The notes beneath the pieces are model-generated. The model was not told where the DNA came from. It did not search any database and saw only the letters and a program-made list of their open reading frames with translations. A stretch of DNA of 64,000 nucleotides from Marinobacter sp. LA51 (GTDB lineage: Bacteria > Pseudomonadota > Gammaproteobacteria > Pseudomonadales > Oleiphilaceae): the NCBI RefSeq assembly GCF_030297175.1, contig NZ_AP028070.1, positions 2,356,001-2,420,000 of the forward strand, written 5' to 3'. Both the position numbers and the translations under genes were made by a program. Below, piece after piece: positions 9,199 through 19,425 of this stretch; the first letter of the stretch is position 1, and each line of letters starts with the position of its first letter.

Positions 9199-12100
9199 AT
9201 GAAAAGAATGCTCATCAATGCAACTCATCCCGAAGAGTTGCGCGTCGCACTGGTCGACGGCCAGCGTCTGTTCGACCTCGATATCGAATCCAGTTCCCGC
9301 GAGCAGAAAAAAGCCAACATCTACAAAGGCCGAATTACCCGCGTTGAGCCCAGTCTTGAGGCCGCCTTTGTCGACTTCGGCGCTGAGCGCCACGGCTTTT
9401 TGCCCCTGAAGGAAATTTCCAAAGAATACTTCAAGAAATCGCCGGGCCAGATCGAAGGCAAGGTCAACATCAAGGACGTGGTCGCCGAAGGCCAGGAAGT
9501 TATCGTCCAGGTTGATAAGGAAGAGCGCGGCAACAAAGGCGCCGCCCTGACCACCTTCATCTCCCTTGCCGGTCGCTACCTGGTACTGATGCCCAACAAC
9601 GCCCGCGCTGGTGGTATTTCCCGTCGCATCGAAGGCGAAGAGCGGGCTCAGCTCAAGGAAGCCATGAACGACGTTCAGGTGCCCAAATCCATGGGCATCA
9701 TCGTGCGTACCGCCGGTATTGGCCGTAATTCCGAAGAACTCCAGTGGGACCTCGACTACCTGGTACAGTTCTGGGAAGCCATTACCCAGGCCGCTGGCGA
9801 ACGTAAAGCCCCCTTCCTGATCCACCAGGAAAGCAACGTGATCATCCGCGCCGTGCGCGACTACCTCCGCCAGGACATTGGCGAAGTGCTGATCGACTCC
9901 AACACTGTTTACGAGGACGTTCTGAACTTCGTCCGCGCTGTGATGCCCACGTTCGAGAACAAGATCAAGCTGTACAAGGATGAAATCCCACTGTTCAGCC
10001 GCTACCAGATCGAAGGCCAGATCGAGACTGCTTTCCAGCGTGAAGTGAAGCTGCCATCCGGCGGCTCCATCGTCATCGACCCGACCGAAGCCCTGGTGTC
10101 CATCGACATCAACTCCTCCCGTGCCACCAAGGGGCACGACATTGAGGAAACCGCACTGCAGACCAACCTGGAAGCGGCCGAAGAAATCGCCCGCCAGTTG
10201 CGCCTGCGTGACATGGGCGGCCTGATTGTCATCGACTTCATCGACATGACGCCAGCCAAGCACCAGCGTGAAGTTGAACAGAAGATTCGAGAAGCACTGG
10301 AAATTGACCGCGCCCGAGTTCAGGTCGGCAAGATTTCCCGCTTTGGCCTGCTGGAGATGTCCCGTCAGCGCCTGCGCCCCTCACTGGGAGAGACCCGCAG
10401 CGAAGTCTGCCCGCGCTGTGAAGGCCAAGGCACTATTCGTGGCATCGAGTCGCTGGCACTGAGCATCATGCGCCTGATTTACGAAGAGTCCTCCAAGGAG
10501 AAGACCGGCGAAGTTCGTGCCGTGGTTCCCGTTTCCGTGGCGACCTTCCTGCTGAACGAAAAGCGCAAGCAGCTGGCCGATATCGAAGCTGACCAGGAAG
10601 TGAGCGTGGTTGTGGTACCCGTTCCGCACATGGAAACACCGCATTTTGAAATTCTGAGAATGCGCCAGGACGAGACCACACCTGAGCATGTTTCCAGCCA
10701 CCAGGTGGCCCAGGAATACAGCGTGCGTGAGGAAGAGGTATTCGAGGCACCGACGCCTGAGCGCCCGGCTCGCGAACAAGCGGCCGTTAAGGCCATTCGC
10801 CCGAGTGCACCGGCCCCTGCCCCAACTGAGAAAGCCGCCGAGTCCTCAGAACAGGAAGAAGGCCTGTTCCGTCGTCTGGGTCGCAAAATCTCCAGTTTCT
10901 TCAGTGATGAAGAAACTCAGACCGAAGAGAGCCGCGACAAGAACAAGGCTGCTCGTGAAGATCGCCGCAATCAGGGTCGTCAGGACCGTCGCAAATCCCG
11001 CGTAGCCCGTGACGATCAGCGCTCCGGTGGCAACCGCACTGGCAGTGACCGTCGTCAGGGCGGCCAGCAAGGCCGTGGTGACGACAACCGTGGCCGCGGA
11101 CGCAACCGCGGCGATGACCAGAACCGCAACGCCCAGAAACGCCCTGCAGCCGACAAGAGCGGTGAGAGCAAAGGCGCTGACAACCGAGGCGGCGACAACA
11201 AGGGTGGTGATGGCCGTAGGGACAACCAGAACCGCGGTCGTGGCCAGGGTCGCAACAAGCCCCAGCGCGAGCAGAAGGAAGCGCAGGAGCAGAGGGACCA
11301 GAAGGACCAGAAACCCCAGCAGGATACTGGCAAGAAACCCGCCAGCGCTGACAAAGCCGGTTCGGCCGACAAAGGCGGTTCACCTGAGAAAGCCCGTAAG
11401 CCTCGTCGTCAGCGTGGCCGCGATGGTTCACCGTCTGAAACTCCGGCTTCCAACCCGGCCGATCGCAAGGCTTCACGCAGCGAGAAGCACCAGAAGGACA
11501 CTCAGCCTGAGCAAGCAGCTGATACTGGCAAGCAGGATGTGAAAGCTGACGAAGGTCGCCAGAAGCCGCGCGAGAAGGCCGTTCCGGAGAAGGCGGCTGA
11601 CAGCAAGCCAACCCAGGATGCCGGCGCACCGACGCAGGCCAATGCTGAGCCTAAAGCAGAAACCAAGGCAGAGGCCAAGCCAGAAGCCAAGGCCGACACC
11701 GCGAAGCCTGCAACTAAAGCCGAGAACACCCAGCCGGCCAAGGCTGAAAGCACTCAAGAGCCGAAGGCTGCTGACAAGCCCGAGACCAAGGCGGAAGCCA
11801 AGGCCGAGCCAGCCCAGGAAGCTCCAGTGAAGCAAGCCAAGCCAGCCAAGGCTGACGAGCAAGCCAACACGGCCGCAGACCGCAAAGAAGCGGACAAGCC
11901 GGCGGCGAAGGCCGACACAGCCAAGCCGGCTCCAAGCCCGGAAGCCAAACCTGCGGCGGAACAGAAGCCGGCAGCAGAGGCCAAGACCACTGAGCAGAAG
12001 CCTGCTCCGCAGAAGGCCGCCCAGGAAAAAGGGGCGGACCAGAAAGCAGCAGAGCAAAAAGCTTCTGAACAAAAGGCCCCGGAGCAGAAAGCGCCCCAGC

Positions 12101-12450
12101 AAAAAGCGGCTGAAGAGAAGAAGCCTGAGCAAGAGGCTGCCAAGGCAGCCCCGGCAGAGCCGAAGGCGCCCGTTCAGAAGGAAACGGCTGCCAAGGCACC
12201 CGAGCAAAAGACCGCTGAAGCCAAACCCGCGGAGAAGGCTCCTGAGCCGAAGCCTGCGGCAGCAGAGTCCAAGCCGGAAACTGCCAAGCCTGCCTCTTCA
12301 GTGGCAGCAGCAGATCAGGAAAAGGCCGCAGCCGCGGCCAAGCCTGCCGCTGAGGTTCCGGTAACACCGGGCCGTGCCTACAATGATCCGAGAGAAGTCC
12401 GTAAGCGCCAACGCGCTGCGGAAGAGGCCAAGAAAGCCGGGAGTAATTAA
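9199..12450 (+). CDS. rne: Ribonuclease E
   Basis: Essential endoribonuclease that starts mRNA decay and processes rRNA and tRNA at the inner membrane. It is 1083 residues. The S1 domain lies at about residues 38-120. The catalytic aspartates are in VSIDINSS (about 303) and IVIDFIDM (about 346), and the zinc-link CPRCEGQG starts at about 404; spacing matches E. coli RNase E. A conserved [11 protein letters not shown] segment near residue 560 resembles the membrane-targeting amphipathic helix. After it comes an Arg/Asp/Gly-rich block (to about 700) and then a long Ala/Lys/Pro/Glu tail with QKA-type repeats, probably disordered and serving as an RNA- and partner-binding scaffold. Confidence 0.97.
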   Translation: MKRMLINATHPEELRVALVDGQRLFDLDIESSSREQKKANIYKGRITRVEPSLEAAFVDFGAERHGFLPLKEISKEYFKKSPGQIEGKVNIKDVVAEGQEVIVQVDKEERGNKGAALTTFISLAGRYLVLMPNNARAGGISRRIEGEERAQLKEAMNDVQVPKSMGIIVRTAGIGRNSEELQWDLDYLVQFWEAITQAAGERKAPFLIHQESNVIIRAVRDYLRQDIGEVLIDSNTVYEDVLNFVRAVMPTFENKIKLYKDEIPLFSRYQIEGQIETAFQREVKLPSGGSIVIDPTEALVSIDINSSRATKGHDIEETALQTNLEAAEEIARQLRLRDMGGLIVIDFIDMTPAKHQREVEQKIREALEIDRARVQVGKISRFGLLEMSRQRLRPSLGETRSEVCPRCEGQGTIRGIESLALSIMRLIYEESSKEKTGEVRAVVPVSVATFLLNEKRKQLADIEADQEVSVVVVPVPHMETPHFEILRMRQDETTPEHVSSHQVAQEYSVREEEVFEAPTPERPAREQAAVKAIRPSAPAPAPTEKAAESSEQEEGLFRRLGRKISSFFSDEETQTEESRDKNKAAREDRRNQGRQDRRKSRVARDDQRSGGNRTGSDRRQGGQQGRGDDNRGRGRNRGDDQNRNAQKRPAADKSGESKGADNRGGDNKGGDGRRDNQNRGRGQGRNKPQREQKEAQEQRDQKDQKPQQDTGKKPASADKAGSADKGGSPEKARKPRRQRGRDGSPSETPASNPADRKASRSEKHQKDTQPEQAADTGKQDVKADEGRQKPREKAVPEKAADSKPTQDAGAPTQANAEPKAETKAEAKPEAKADTAKPATKAENTQPAKAESTQEPKAADKPETKAEAKAEPAQEAPVKQAKPAKADEQANTAADRKEADKPAAKADTAKPAPSPEAKPAAEQKPAAEAKTTEQKPAPQKAAQEKGADQKAAEQKASEQKAPEQKAPQQKAAEEKKPEQEAAKAAPAEPKAPVQKETAAKAPEQKTAEAKPAEKAPEPKPAAAESKPETAKPASSVAAADQEKAAAAAKPAAEVPVTPGRAYNDPREVRKRQRAAEEAKKAGSN

Positions 12451-12453
12451 AGA

Positions 12454-12996
12454 ATGCTATCCAATTCCGACATTGATGCGCTGGAAGACATCCTGTTTGC
12501 CGAGCCCTGGGGCGAAGACGCCCTGGACTTCTTCGGCTTTCACGGCGTCGTCTGCGCCAGCGTGGTCGGCCCGGCAGAACTGAGCGCGGAAGAAATCTTC
12601 CGCCTCGCTACTGGCGTCCAAGCGGTGCCAGATAGCGGGGTCCCGGAAGTCTTCCGTAGCTGCGTTCAGCAACTGGCTTCGGCCATGGCCCACGCCCTGG
12701 ATATGGGCCAGGCCCTGGAATTGCCAGAACCGGAAGACGGCGACCCGATGAACGCACTGGAAAACTGGTGCGCCGGGTTTGTCGACACCTTCCTGGAGCG
12801 TGAAGAAGAATGGCTGGAAGCGGCCAGCGAGGAGGAGACCGCAGATCTGCTGGTGCCAATGCTGACGCTGTCCGGGTTGTTCGAAGACGAGGATTTCCAG
12901 AACGTCCGCAACAGCGAGAAGCTGTCACGGCAAATGGCGGATGCTATCCCGGATTCTCTGACCGACCTGTACCTGCTGTTCCACGCACCGGATTAA
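12454..12996 (+). CDS. UPF0149/YecA-family protein
   Basis: Acidic 180-residue protein. It begins MLSNSDIDALEDILF and contains the FHGVVCASVVGP segment, which resembles the FLTALVIGP block of the UPF0149 (YgfB/YecA) family. The remainder is helical, with WCAGFVDTFLE near residue 107 as in the family pattern. Function is not established; some members act in regulation. It starts four bases after the rne stop, so it is likely cotranscribed with rne. I found no metal-binding SEC-C tail. Confidence 0.75.
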   Translation: MLSNSDIDALEDILFAEPWGEDALDFFGFHGVVCASVVGPAELSAEEIFRLATGVQAVPDSGVPEVFRSCVQQLASAMAHALDMGQALELPEPEDGDPMNALENWCAGFVDTFLEREEEWLEAASEEETADLLVPMLTLSGLFEDEDFQNVRNSEKLSRQMADAIPDSLTDLYLLFHAPD

Positions 12997-13871
12997 ACCG
13001 GTGCGGGCACGCCCACAGGAGTTTTGAAATAATGCCAGACCGGCTCAAGCCCGTCTGGCATTTTCATTATACGGCCCAGCTCACACCAGGCAGGCCCCGG
13101 GAAGTGAAAGTCGCTGCCCTGGGATGCCAGCAACTGTTCGCGGCGGCACAGCTCCACCAGAAAGCCGAGATCACCACTGGACTGGCCTGAGGTTATAACC
13201 TCGATAGCCCGCCCACCCGCGCGCCGAAAGTCCGCGGTCAGGTCCCGCAGCTTGGTCGCGGTAAGCTGGTATTTGCGCGGGTGCGCCAGTACTGCAATCC
13301 CACCGGCATCGTTGATCCACTTCACCACCTCGGACAACTCCGGCCAGTAGGCTTTCACATCACCCGGCTTACCAGCACCCAGGTGGCGCTTAAAGGCCTG
13401 AGCGGGGTTACTGACGACTTCTGCTTCGACCAACACCTTGGCGAAATGAGGCCGACCCGGCACGTCACCACCTGATGCAGCAGTCGCCCGCTCCAACAGA
13501 TCAGGCACCTTCAGCTTGCTCAGACGATCAGCAATCATCCGCGCCCTCGCCCATCGGTTTTCATTCTGTTGCTCAAGCGCTTGCTGAAAAGCGGGGTTCT
13601 CAGGATCGAAATCCAGACCAACCACATGAATAGTGCGGCTCTTCCAAAGACAAGACAGCTCGATACCGGGAATGATCTCCAGGCCTTTCTCGGCGGCAGC
13701 GCTATGCGCTTCAGCCAGACCGGCAATGGTGTCATGGTCGGTCAGCGCCAGATGGGTCACGCCCCGCTCCACTGCACGGCTTACCAGGTCAGTCGGTGAC
13801 AAGGCGCCGTCGGAGACGGTGCTGTGGCAGTGCAGATCGATGCACAAATCAAGGTCTTGCGGTATAGTCAC
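12993..13871 (-). CDS. rnm: PHP-domain exoribonuclease RNase AM (YciV/TrpH)
   Basis: Metal-dependent phosphoesterase of the PHP family. E. coli YciV/RNase AM trims 5' ends of rRNA and hydrolyses 3',5'-bisphosphonucleotides. The 292-residue protein has the PHP ligands DLHCHSTVSDG (residues 12-22) and LTDHDT near residue 42, then GIELSC, LAHPRKY and a final SQGSDFHFPG motif. Length agrees with the family. Its last codons overlap the 3' end of the convergent UPF0149 gene by four bases, and its 3' coding part carries a terminator-like hairpin for the opposite strand. Confidence 0.92.
   Translation of the reverse strand: MTIPQDLDLCIDLHCHSTVSDGALSPTDLVSRAVERGVTHLALTDHDTIAGLAEAHSAAAEKGLEIIPGIELSCLWKSRTIHVVGLDFDPENPAFQQALEQQNENRWARARMIADRLSKLKVPDLLERATAASGGDVPGRPHFAKVLVEAEVVSNPAQAFKRHLGAGKPGDVKAYWPELSEVVKWINDAGGIAVLAHPRKYQLTATKLRDLTADFRRAGGRAIEVITSGQSSGDLGFLVELCRREQLLASQGSDFHFPGPAWCELGRIMKMPDGLEPVWHYFKTPVGVPAPV
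13031..13064 (+). terminator. Terminator-like hairpin for rne operon inside rnm
   Basis: AATGCCAGAC (13031-13040) pairs with GTCTGGCATT (13052-13061) and is followed by a T-rich stretch. It lies just past the UPF0149 stop, so it could end the rne transcript, but it is also translated as the C-terminal codons of rnm on the other strand. Confidence 0.55.
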
Positions 13872-13991
13872 TAAAAATCCTGAATCAGGTGGTTGGCAGA
13901 GGCGCCAGTTCGCCTAACAGTGTACCAGCCATGCCCTGATCGTGTGTCAGATCTTGTTGCCAGATGCACTGGCGACCAACCGGAGAGTGGT

Positions 13992-14291
13992 ATGTATTAC
14001 GCCATCATCAGCGAAGACGTTGAAAACAGCCTACCCATGCGCCAATCCGCGAGGCCTGCCCACCTTGAGCGTCTGCACGCGCTGAAAACCGAAGGTCGCC
14101 TGCTGGTGGCTGGCCCGCACCCCGCCATCGACACTCCGGATCCTGGCGAAGCCGGTTTCAGCGGCAGTCTGGTGGTTGCTGAGTTCGATTCACTGGAAGC
14201 CGCTCAGGCCTGGGCCGACGCCGATCCGTATATCGAAGCCGGGGTCTACCAAAAAGTCGTTGTAAAACCGTTCAAGGTCGTGCTGCCGTAG
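13992..14291 (+). CDS. YciI family protein
   Basis: 99-residue protein starting [17 protein letters not shown]. YciI proteins have a ferredoxin-like fold related to muconolactone isomerase, and a conserved His and Asp suggest an enzymatic role that is still unknown. Visible family features are RPAHLERL near residue 22, [11 protein letters not shown] near residue 34, and the closing [19 protein letters not shown] start at the ATG at 13992 with a GGAGAG upstream; the frame extends earlier without homology. It is divergent from rnm, an arrangement known from other gammaproteobacteria. Confidence 0.9.
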   Translation: MYYAIISEDVENSLPMRQSARPAHLERLHALKTEGRLLVAGPHPAIDTPDPGEAGFSGSLVVAEFDSLEAAQAWADADPYIEAGVYQKVVVKPFKVVLP

Positions 14292-14416
14292 GCGCCGCCA
14301 GCCAGTGCATGAGTTTATTGTAATGCTGGCCCGCTTGAACGACCGACGATCTATGACAAAATTGCGCCTTTGAACAATGACCACTTTTTAATCGTCTAAC
14401 TCAGGGATCGTATCCA

Positions 14417-15088
14417 GTGACGCCTTTCCGTCTCCTCATCAGTGTACTTTTCGTTGTGTCCTCTGTGGCCGTGGCCCAGGCCAAAACCGTCTGGGTTGAC
14501 GACCAGCTCTACCTGCCAGTTCGAGCCGGTGCCGGCACCCAGTTTCGAATCATCGAAAATGCGGTTCCCAGCGGCACCCCACTGGAGGTGCTGGAAACCA
14601 CCGATTCCGGTTACACCCGGGTTCGCACTCCAAAAGGCACAGAAGGCTGGGTTTCCAGCCAGTACCTGAGCGACGCCCCCATCGCCGCCGATCGCCTGAA
14701 GCGAGCCAACCGCGAACTGGAGCAGGCCCGCAGCGAGCTGTCCACGCTGAAGCAGCAGCTATCCGAAACCACTGAGCAGCGCAATTCCCTGGAAAACGCT
14801 GAAGCATCCCTCTCGGAGCGTTCAGAAACGCTGCAGGAAGAACTTCAGCGCATCAAGAGCATTGCCGCGGACTCCATCAACCTGGAGCGCCGCAACCGCG
14901 AACTTCGAGAAGAGAACCAGAAGATCCGCAACGATCTCGAAGTACTGACCGCCGAGAACGAGCGACTTGAAGCCAGCAAGGAATCCGATTTCATGCTCCT
15001 GGGCGCCGGATTGGTACTCGGAGGCGTGCTGTTGGCGCTGATCATTCCGATGCTGAAACCAACAAGAAAAACCGACAACTGGGCCTGA
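14417..15088 (+). CDS. SH3-domain envelope protein (TIGR04211/YgiM type)
   Basis: 223-residue envelope protein. Residues 1-22 form a signal peptide ending AQA. A bacterial SH3 domain follows (about 24-90) with the pattern LPVRAGAGTQFRI and TEGWVSSQYL. Residues about 95-190 are a long charged coiled coil, and residues 193-213 form a membrane helix followed by a short basic tail. This is the TIGR04211 architecture. YgiM-like proteins are thought to work at the cell wall, but no activity is proven. It is followed after 4 bases by a PilZ gene. Confidence 0.88.
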   Translation: MTPFRLLISVLFVVSSVAVAQAKTVWVDDQLYLPVRAGAGTQFRIIENAVPSGTPLEVLETTDSGYTRVRTPKGTEGWVSSQYLSDAPIAADRLKRANRELEQARSELSTLKQQLSETTEQRNSLENAEASLSERSETLQEELQRIKSIAADSINLERRNRELREENQKIRNDLEVLTAENERLEASKESDFMLLGAGLVLGGVLLALIIPMLKPTRKTDNWA

Positions 15089-15092
15089 TGCT

Positions 15093-15383
15093 ATGAAGGA
15101 TTATTCGGAAAAGCGCGATTTTCACCGCATGCAGGTGAATTCGGAAATTGAGATTACCGACAGCCAGGGTAACCGCTTCAAGGGCATTTGCCGGGACTTG
15201 AGCGCGGCCGGAATGCAGATCTACGTTGAGCAGGAAGTCGAGGCCGGCGAAGAGCTGCAAACCGTGCTACACCCCAGCAGTGATCAGTTTCCGCCACTGG
15301 AAACCGTGTGTGAAGTGATTCGGTGCGAGCCGGAAGGCAACGGCTTCCTGCTGGGAACGAATATCAGCGAAGTCACACGCTAA
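15093..15383 (+). CDS. PilZ-domain protein
   Basis: A stand-alone 96-residue PilZ domain, a cyclic di-GMP receptor fold. The N-terminal KRDFHRMQVN stretch contains an RxxxR-like motif (K/R-D-F-H-R), and RDLSAAGMQI matches the D/NxSxxG motif. Both c-di-GMP binding motifs are therefore present, though the first is slightly divergent. It starts right after the SH3-domain gene and is followed by a strong terminator, so the two form a short operon. The process it controls is unknown. Confidence 0.88.
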   Translation: MKDYSEKRDFHRMQVNSEIEITDSQGNRFKGICRDLSAAGMQIYVEQEVEAGEELQTVLHPSSDQFPPLETVCEVIRCEPEGNGFLLGTNISEVTR

Positions 15384-15412
15384 AAAGTCACGCGTAAAAA
15401 GCAACAGAACGA

Positions 15413-15442
15413 AAAACGGCGGCCATTGGCCGCCGTTTTTTT
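15413..15442 (+). terminator. Intrinsic terminator after PilZ gene
   Basis: A perfect GC-rich stem (AAACGGCGGCC, loop ATT, GGCCGCCGTTT) followed by a T-run. The A-run on the other side makes it usable by rraA transcripts from the opposite strand as well. Confidence 0.9.
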
Positions 15443-15484
15443 GTCCCTACCCCACGAATGGGCTCAGAACTGAAGAACCAAGCC

Positions 15485-15964
15485 TCAGACCAGAGGCTTC
15501 TTGGAGACGATAATGCCGTTGTTATCGGCGTAGACGTAGTCGCCCGGACGGAAGGTCACCCCACCGAAGGTTACCGGCACATTCAGGTCACCCAGGCCGC
15601 GCTTCTCACTCTTGCGCGGGTGCGTGCCCAGCGCCTGAACACCCAGAGCGGTGTTACCAATCTCATCAACATCGCGCACACAGCCGTAGATGATCAGACC
15701 GGCCCAGCCGTTACTGGCGGCTTTCTCCGCCAGCATGTCACCCAGCAGCGCGTGGCGCTTTGACGCACCACCGTCCACTACCATAACCCGGCCATTGCCT
15801 GGCAGGCCTACCTGCTCCTTGACCACGGAGTTGTCCTCAAAGCATTTCACGGTGAAGATTTCGCCACCGAATGCTCTGTTACCGCCGTAGTTATTAAATC
15901 CCGGCTCGACAACTTCGACTTCCGGGAACTCGTCACAGAGGTCCGGGGTAATGATATCTGCCAC
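15485..15964 (-). CDS. rraA: RNase E activity regulator RraA
   Basis: RraA-family protein of 159 residues, a usual length. In E. coli RraA is a trimeric protein that binds RNase E and inhibits it. Family blocks visible here are TPDLCDEFP near the N-terminus, [40 protein letters not shown] and the RDVDEI segment. The related aldolase subgroup shares this fold, so an enzymatic role cannot be fully excluded. It lies downstream of ppsA on the same strand, only about 6 kb from rne itself. Confidence 0.93.
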   Translation of the reverse strand: MADIITPDLCDEFPEVEVVEPGFNNYGGNRAFGGEIFTVKCFEDNSVVKEQVGLPGNGRVMVVDGGASKRHALLGDMLAEKAASNGWAGLIIYGCVRDVDEIGNTALGVQALGTHPRKSEKRGLGDLNVPVTFGGVTFRPGDYVYADNNGIIVSKKPLV

Positions 15965-15993
15965 TGTTTGCTCTCCTTTTCCTGAAATGGATC

Positions 15994-18366
15994 TCAGTCG
16001 ATTTTTTCGTCAGCCAGGAAGAACCAGGTATCCAGAACCGAATCCGGGTTCAGGGACACGGTGTCGATGCCCTGGTCCATTAGCCACTTGGCCAGATCCG
16101 GATGGTCAGACGGCCCCTGGCCACAGATACCAATGTACTTGTCGGCTTTCTTGCAGGCCTGGATCGCGTTCGAGAGCAGTGCCTTCACAGCATCGTTACG
16201 CTCATCAAACAGGTGCGCAATGATGCCGGAATCACGGTCGAGGCCCAGGGTCAGCTGAGTCAGGTCGTTAGAGCCAATGGAGAAGCCATCAAAGTGCTCG
16301 AGGAACTGCTCCGCCAGCAACGCGTTGGCCGGCAGCTCGCACATCATGATGACGCGCAGGCCGTTCTCGCCACGCTTGAGGCCATTCTCCGCCAGCAGGT
16401 TAACCACCTGCTCTGCTTCGCCCACGGTCCGAACGAACGGCACCATGACTTCCACGTTGGTGAGGCCCATTTCGTTACGCACTTTCTTCAGCGCACGGCA
16501 TTCCAGCTCAAAACAATCCCGGAAGGTTTCGGAAATGTAGCGGGATGCACCGCGGAAGCCGAGCATCGGGTTCTCTTCATCCGGCTCATAAAGCGTGCCG
16601 CCAATCAGGTTGGCGTACTCATTGGATTTGAAATCAGACAGGCGAACGATCACTTTCTTGGGTGCAAACGCCGCCGCCAGGGTGGAAATACCCTCAACCA
16701 GCTTGTCGACGTAGAAATCGACCGGCGAGCTGTAGCCGGAAATGCGCTTTTCAACGGTCTGCTTGATGTCACGTGGCAGGCCGTCAAAGTTCAGCAGCGC
16801 CTTGGGATGCACGCCAATCATGCGGTTGATGATGAACTCAAGCCGGGCGAGGCCAACGCCTTCGTTCGGCAACGCCTGGAAATCAAAGGCACGGTCCGGG
16901 TTGCCCACGTTCATCATGATCTTGAACGGAATGTTGGGCATGGAATCCACAGTGTTCTCGCGCAACTCAAAGTCCAGAGCGCCTTCGTAGATCATGCCGG
17001 TATCGCCTTCGGCGCAGGACACGGTCACTTCCTGACCTTCCTTCAGCAACTCGGTGGCGTCGCCACAACCCACCACGGCAGGGATACCCAGCTCCCGGGC
17101 AATGATTGCCGCGTGGCAGGTACGACCACCACGATCGGTAACGATAGCCGACGCGCGCTTCATGACCGGCTCCCAGTCCGGATCGGTCATGTCGGTGACC
17201 AGCACGTCACCGGCCTGCACACGGTCCATCTCTTTAATGCTGGTTATAACCTTCACCGGGCCGCTGCCAATCTTGTGGCCGATACTGCGGCCTTCGACCA
17301 GCACCTTGCCGGTTTCATTCAGCAGGTAGCGCTCCATGACATTGACGGAGGCACGGCTCTTAACCGTTTCCGGGCGGGCCTGCACGATGTAAATTCGGCC
17401 GTCGTCGCCGTCTTTGGCCCACTCGATGTCCATCGGGCGCTGATAGTGCTTCTCGATGATCATGGCCTGCTTGGCCAGTTCTTCAACTTCTGCATCGGTA
17501 ATGCAGAAGCGGTTGCGGTCTTCCTGCTCAACCTTAACGGTTTCGACGAACTCTTCGGCGTCCGCAGCGGTGTTGTAGACCATCTTGATGGCCTTGCTGC
17601 CGAGGTTGCGGCGCAGTACCGCTGGTCGGCCGTCTTCCAGGGTCGGTTTGTGTACGTAGAACTCATCAGGGTTAACAGCGCCCTGTACCACGGTCTCGCC
17701 CAGGCCATAGGAGCCGGTCACAAAGACCACATCGCGGAAGCCGGACTCGGTATCCAGGGTGAACATTACGCCACTGGCAGCAGTTTCACTTCGTACCATC
17801 TTCTGGATGCCAGCGGACAGCGCCACCAGCTTGTGATCAAAGCCATGGTGCACGCGGTAGGAAATGGCGCGGTCGTTAAACAGGGAGGCAAACACTTCTT
17901 TCACCGACGTGCGTACCTGCTGAAGGCCTACAACATTCAGGAAGGTTTCCTGCTGGCCGGCAAACGAGGCATCGGGAAGGTCTTCTGCAGTGGCAGACGA
18001 GCGCACGGCAACGGCCATGTTGTCATTGCCGGCCTGAAGAGTGGCAAAGGATTCTTTCAGTGCGTTCTCAAGCACATCGGGAAAATCGGTATCGATGATC
18101 CACTGACGAATCTGGGCACCCACGCGGGCCAGTTCGTTGACATCGTTTACGTCCAACGCATCCAGGGCGTTGTCGATCTTGTCCTTCAGGCCGTCGGTGG
18201 CCAGAAATTCACGGTAGGCATGCGCGGTTGTGGCGAAACCACCCGGAACGGTCACGCCTGCGTTGGCTAGATTACTGATCATTTCACCGAGAGAGGCGTT
18301 TTTGCCACCCACCCGTTCAACATCCGACATTCCCAGGTGATCAAACCAGATAATGTAATCTTCCAA
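15994..18366 (-). CDS. ppsA: Phosphoenolpyruvate synthase
   Basis: Converts pyruvate and ATP to PEP, AMP and phosphate in gluconeogenesis. I place the start at a TTG ending at 18366, preceded by AAGGGAG; translation then begins (M)[12 protein letters not shown] as in the family and gives 790 residues. The frame stays open upstream to 18492, but that part is not PpsA-like. The N-terminal ATP-binding domain ([11 protein letters not shown]), the swivelling domain with the phosphohistidine in GGRTCHAAI near residue 420, and the C-terminal PEP-binding barrel ending in [11 protein letters not shown] are all seen. It is divergent from its regulator ppsR. Confidence 0.97.
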   Translation of the reverse strand: MEDYIIWFDHLGMSDVERVGGKNASLGEMISNLANAGVTVPGGFATTAHAYREFLATDGLKDKIDNALDALDVNDVNELARVGAQIRQWIIDTDFPDVLENALKESFATLQAGNDNMAVAVRSSATAEDLPDASFAGQQETFLNVVGLQQVRTSVKEVFASLFNDRAISYRVHHGFDHKLVALSAGIQKMVRSETAASGVMFTLDTESGFRDVVFVTGSYGLGETVVQGAVNPDEFYVHKPTLEDGRPAVLRRNLGSKAIKMVYNTAADAEEFVETVKVEQEDRNRFCITDAEVEELAKQAMIIEKHYQRPMDIEWAKDGDDGRIYIVQARPETVKSRASVNVMERYLLNETGKVLVEGRSIGHKIGSGPVKVITSIKEMDRVQAGDVLVTDMTDPDWEPVMKRASAIVTDRGGRTCHAAIIARELGIPAVVGCGDATELLKEGQEVTVSCAEGDTGMIYEGALDFELRENTVDSMPNIPFKIMMNVGNPDRAFDFQALPNEGVGLARLEFIINRMIGVHPKALLNFDGLPRDIKQTVEKRISGYSSPVDFYVDKLVEGISTLAAAFAPKKVIVRLSDFKSNEYANLIGGTLYEPDEENPMLGFRGASRYISETFRDCFELECRALKKVRNEMGLTNVEVMVPFVRTVGEAEQVVNLLAENGLKRGENGLRVIMMCELPANALLAEQFLEHFDGFSIGSNDLTQLTLGLDRDSGIIAHLFDERNDAVKALLSNAIQACKKADKYIGICGQGPSDHPDLAKWLMDQGIDTVSLNPDSVLDTWFFLADEKID

Positions 18367-18534
18367 AGCACGTCTCCCTTGAGTCTGTAAAGCAAAGAGC
18401 ATAACCGGGCCAGCGGTATCTAGCGGTAAAAGCAGGCAATATCCACTGCGGAGTCTCGAACTTGGCGTGTATGATACTGTAACCTGCGGCAATTACCTAG
18501 GGAACCCGCCAAATACGGAACCGGACGAGACACC

Positions 18535-19350
18535 ATGAAACGCACTGCTTTCTTTATTTCCGATGGCACCGGCCTTACCGCCGAGGCGCTCGGCCACAGC
18601 CTTTTGGCCCAGTTTGAGAAAATCGATTTCGAGCGCGTGACTGTGCCCTATATCGACGATGAGGAAAAGGCCACCGAGATGGTGACCCGCATTAATAAAG
18701 CGTCAGAAATCGACGGTGCCCGCCCGCTGGTGTTCGACACTATCGTTAACCGCGACATCCGGGAAATCATCGCCACTGCCGAAGGCTTCATGATCGACAT
18801 CTTCGGCACCTTCCTGAATCCGCTGGAGCAGGAACTGCAGTCCTCGTCGTCCTACACCGTGGGCAAGTCGCACTCCATCAATAACGAAGGCAGTTACGAG
18901 CGCCGCATCAACGCGGTGAACTTTGCCCTCGATAACGACGATGGCGCGCGCACCCGGCACTACGACGAGGCCGATCTTATCCTGGTGGGCGCGTCCCGAA
19001 GCGGAAAAACCCCAACCTGTCTCTATCTGGCTCTGCAATACGGGGTCAAGGCCGCAAACTACCCGATCACCGAAGAGGATCTGTCGGACCAGTTGATGCC
19101 CGCGGCCCTGAAACCGCACAAAGAGAAGATTTTCGGCCTGACCATCGAGCCGGAGCGGCTGGCGACCATCCGTAACGAGCGCCGCCCGAACTCCCGTTAC
19201 TCGTCCATGAAACAGTGCATGCACGAGATCGAGGAAATTGAGCTGATGTACCGGCGCGAGCGCATCCCCTACCTCAACACCACCGCCTATTCGGTGGAAG
19301 AAATCTCGACCCGGATCATGGTAACCACGGGGCTGAAACGGAATCGCTGA
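18535..19350 (+). CDS. ppsR: PEP synthase regulatory protein (kinase/pyrophosphorylase)
   Basis: Bifunctional DUF299 enzyme that inactivates PEP synthase by ADP-dependent threonine phosphorylation and reactivates it by phosphate-dependent dephosphorylation. The 271-residue protein starts [17 protein letters not shown], the family N-terminus, and carries the nucleotide-binding loop [10 protein letters not shown] near residue 152. The C-terminal [20 protein letters not shown] pattern is also typical. It is divergent from ppsA with a 168-base gap that must hold both promoters. Confidence 0.97.
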   Translation: MKRTAFFISDGTGLTAEALGHSLLAQFEKIDFERVTVPYIDDEEKATEMVTRINKASEIDGARPLVFDTIVNRDIREIIATAEGFMIDIFGTFLNPLEQELQSSSSYTVGKSHSINNEGSYERRINAVNFALDNDDGARTRHYDEADLILVGASRSGKTPTCLYLALQYGVKAANYPITEEDLSDQLMPAALKPHKEKIFGLTIEPERLATIRNERRPNSRYSSMKQCMHEIEEIELMYRRERIPYLNTTAYSVEEISTRIMVTTGLKRNR

Positions 19351-19380
19351 GCCAGACCGGCACAAAGTCGATGCATAAAA

Positions 19381-19407
19381 AAAGAGGGCCAGATGGCCCT
19401 CTTTTTT
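19381..19407 (+). terminator. Terminator between ppsR and the M16C protease gene
   Basis: Stem AAAGAGGGCC / GGCCCTCTTT with loop AGAT, followed by T-run. It lies between convergent genes and has A/T runs on both sides, so it can serve both strands. Confidence 0.88.
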
Positions 19408-19425
19408 CGTTTCCGCCGAAGCGGC

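Noticed and set aside
9154..10263. 369-codon open frame opposite rne
   Set aside because: Fully antisense to the catalytic part of rne; no family feature.
11473..12207. 244-codon Leu/Arg/Gly-rich frame opposite the rne tail
   Set aside because: Complement of the Ala/Lys/Pro repeat region; membrane-like look is an artefact of codon composition.
16102..18270. 722-codon open frame opposite ppsA
   Set aside because: Antisense to a complete, motif-rich ppsA; composition (His/Gly/Val-rich) is typical of a shadow frame.
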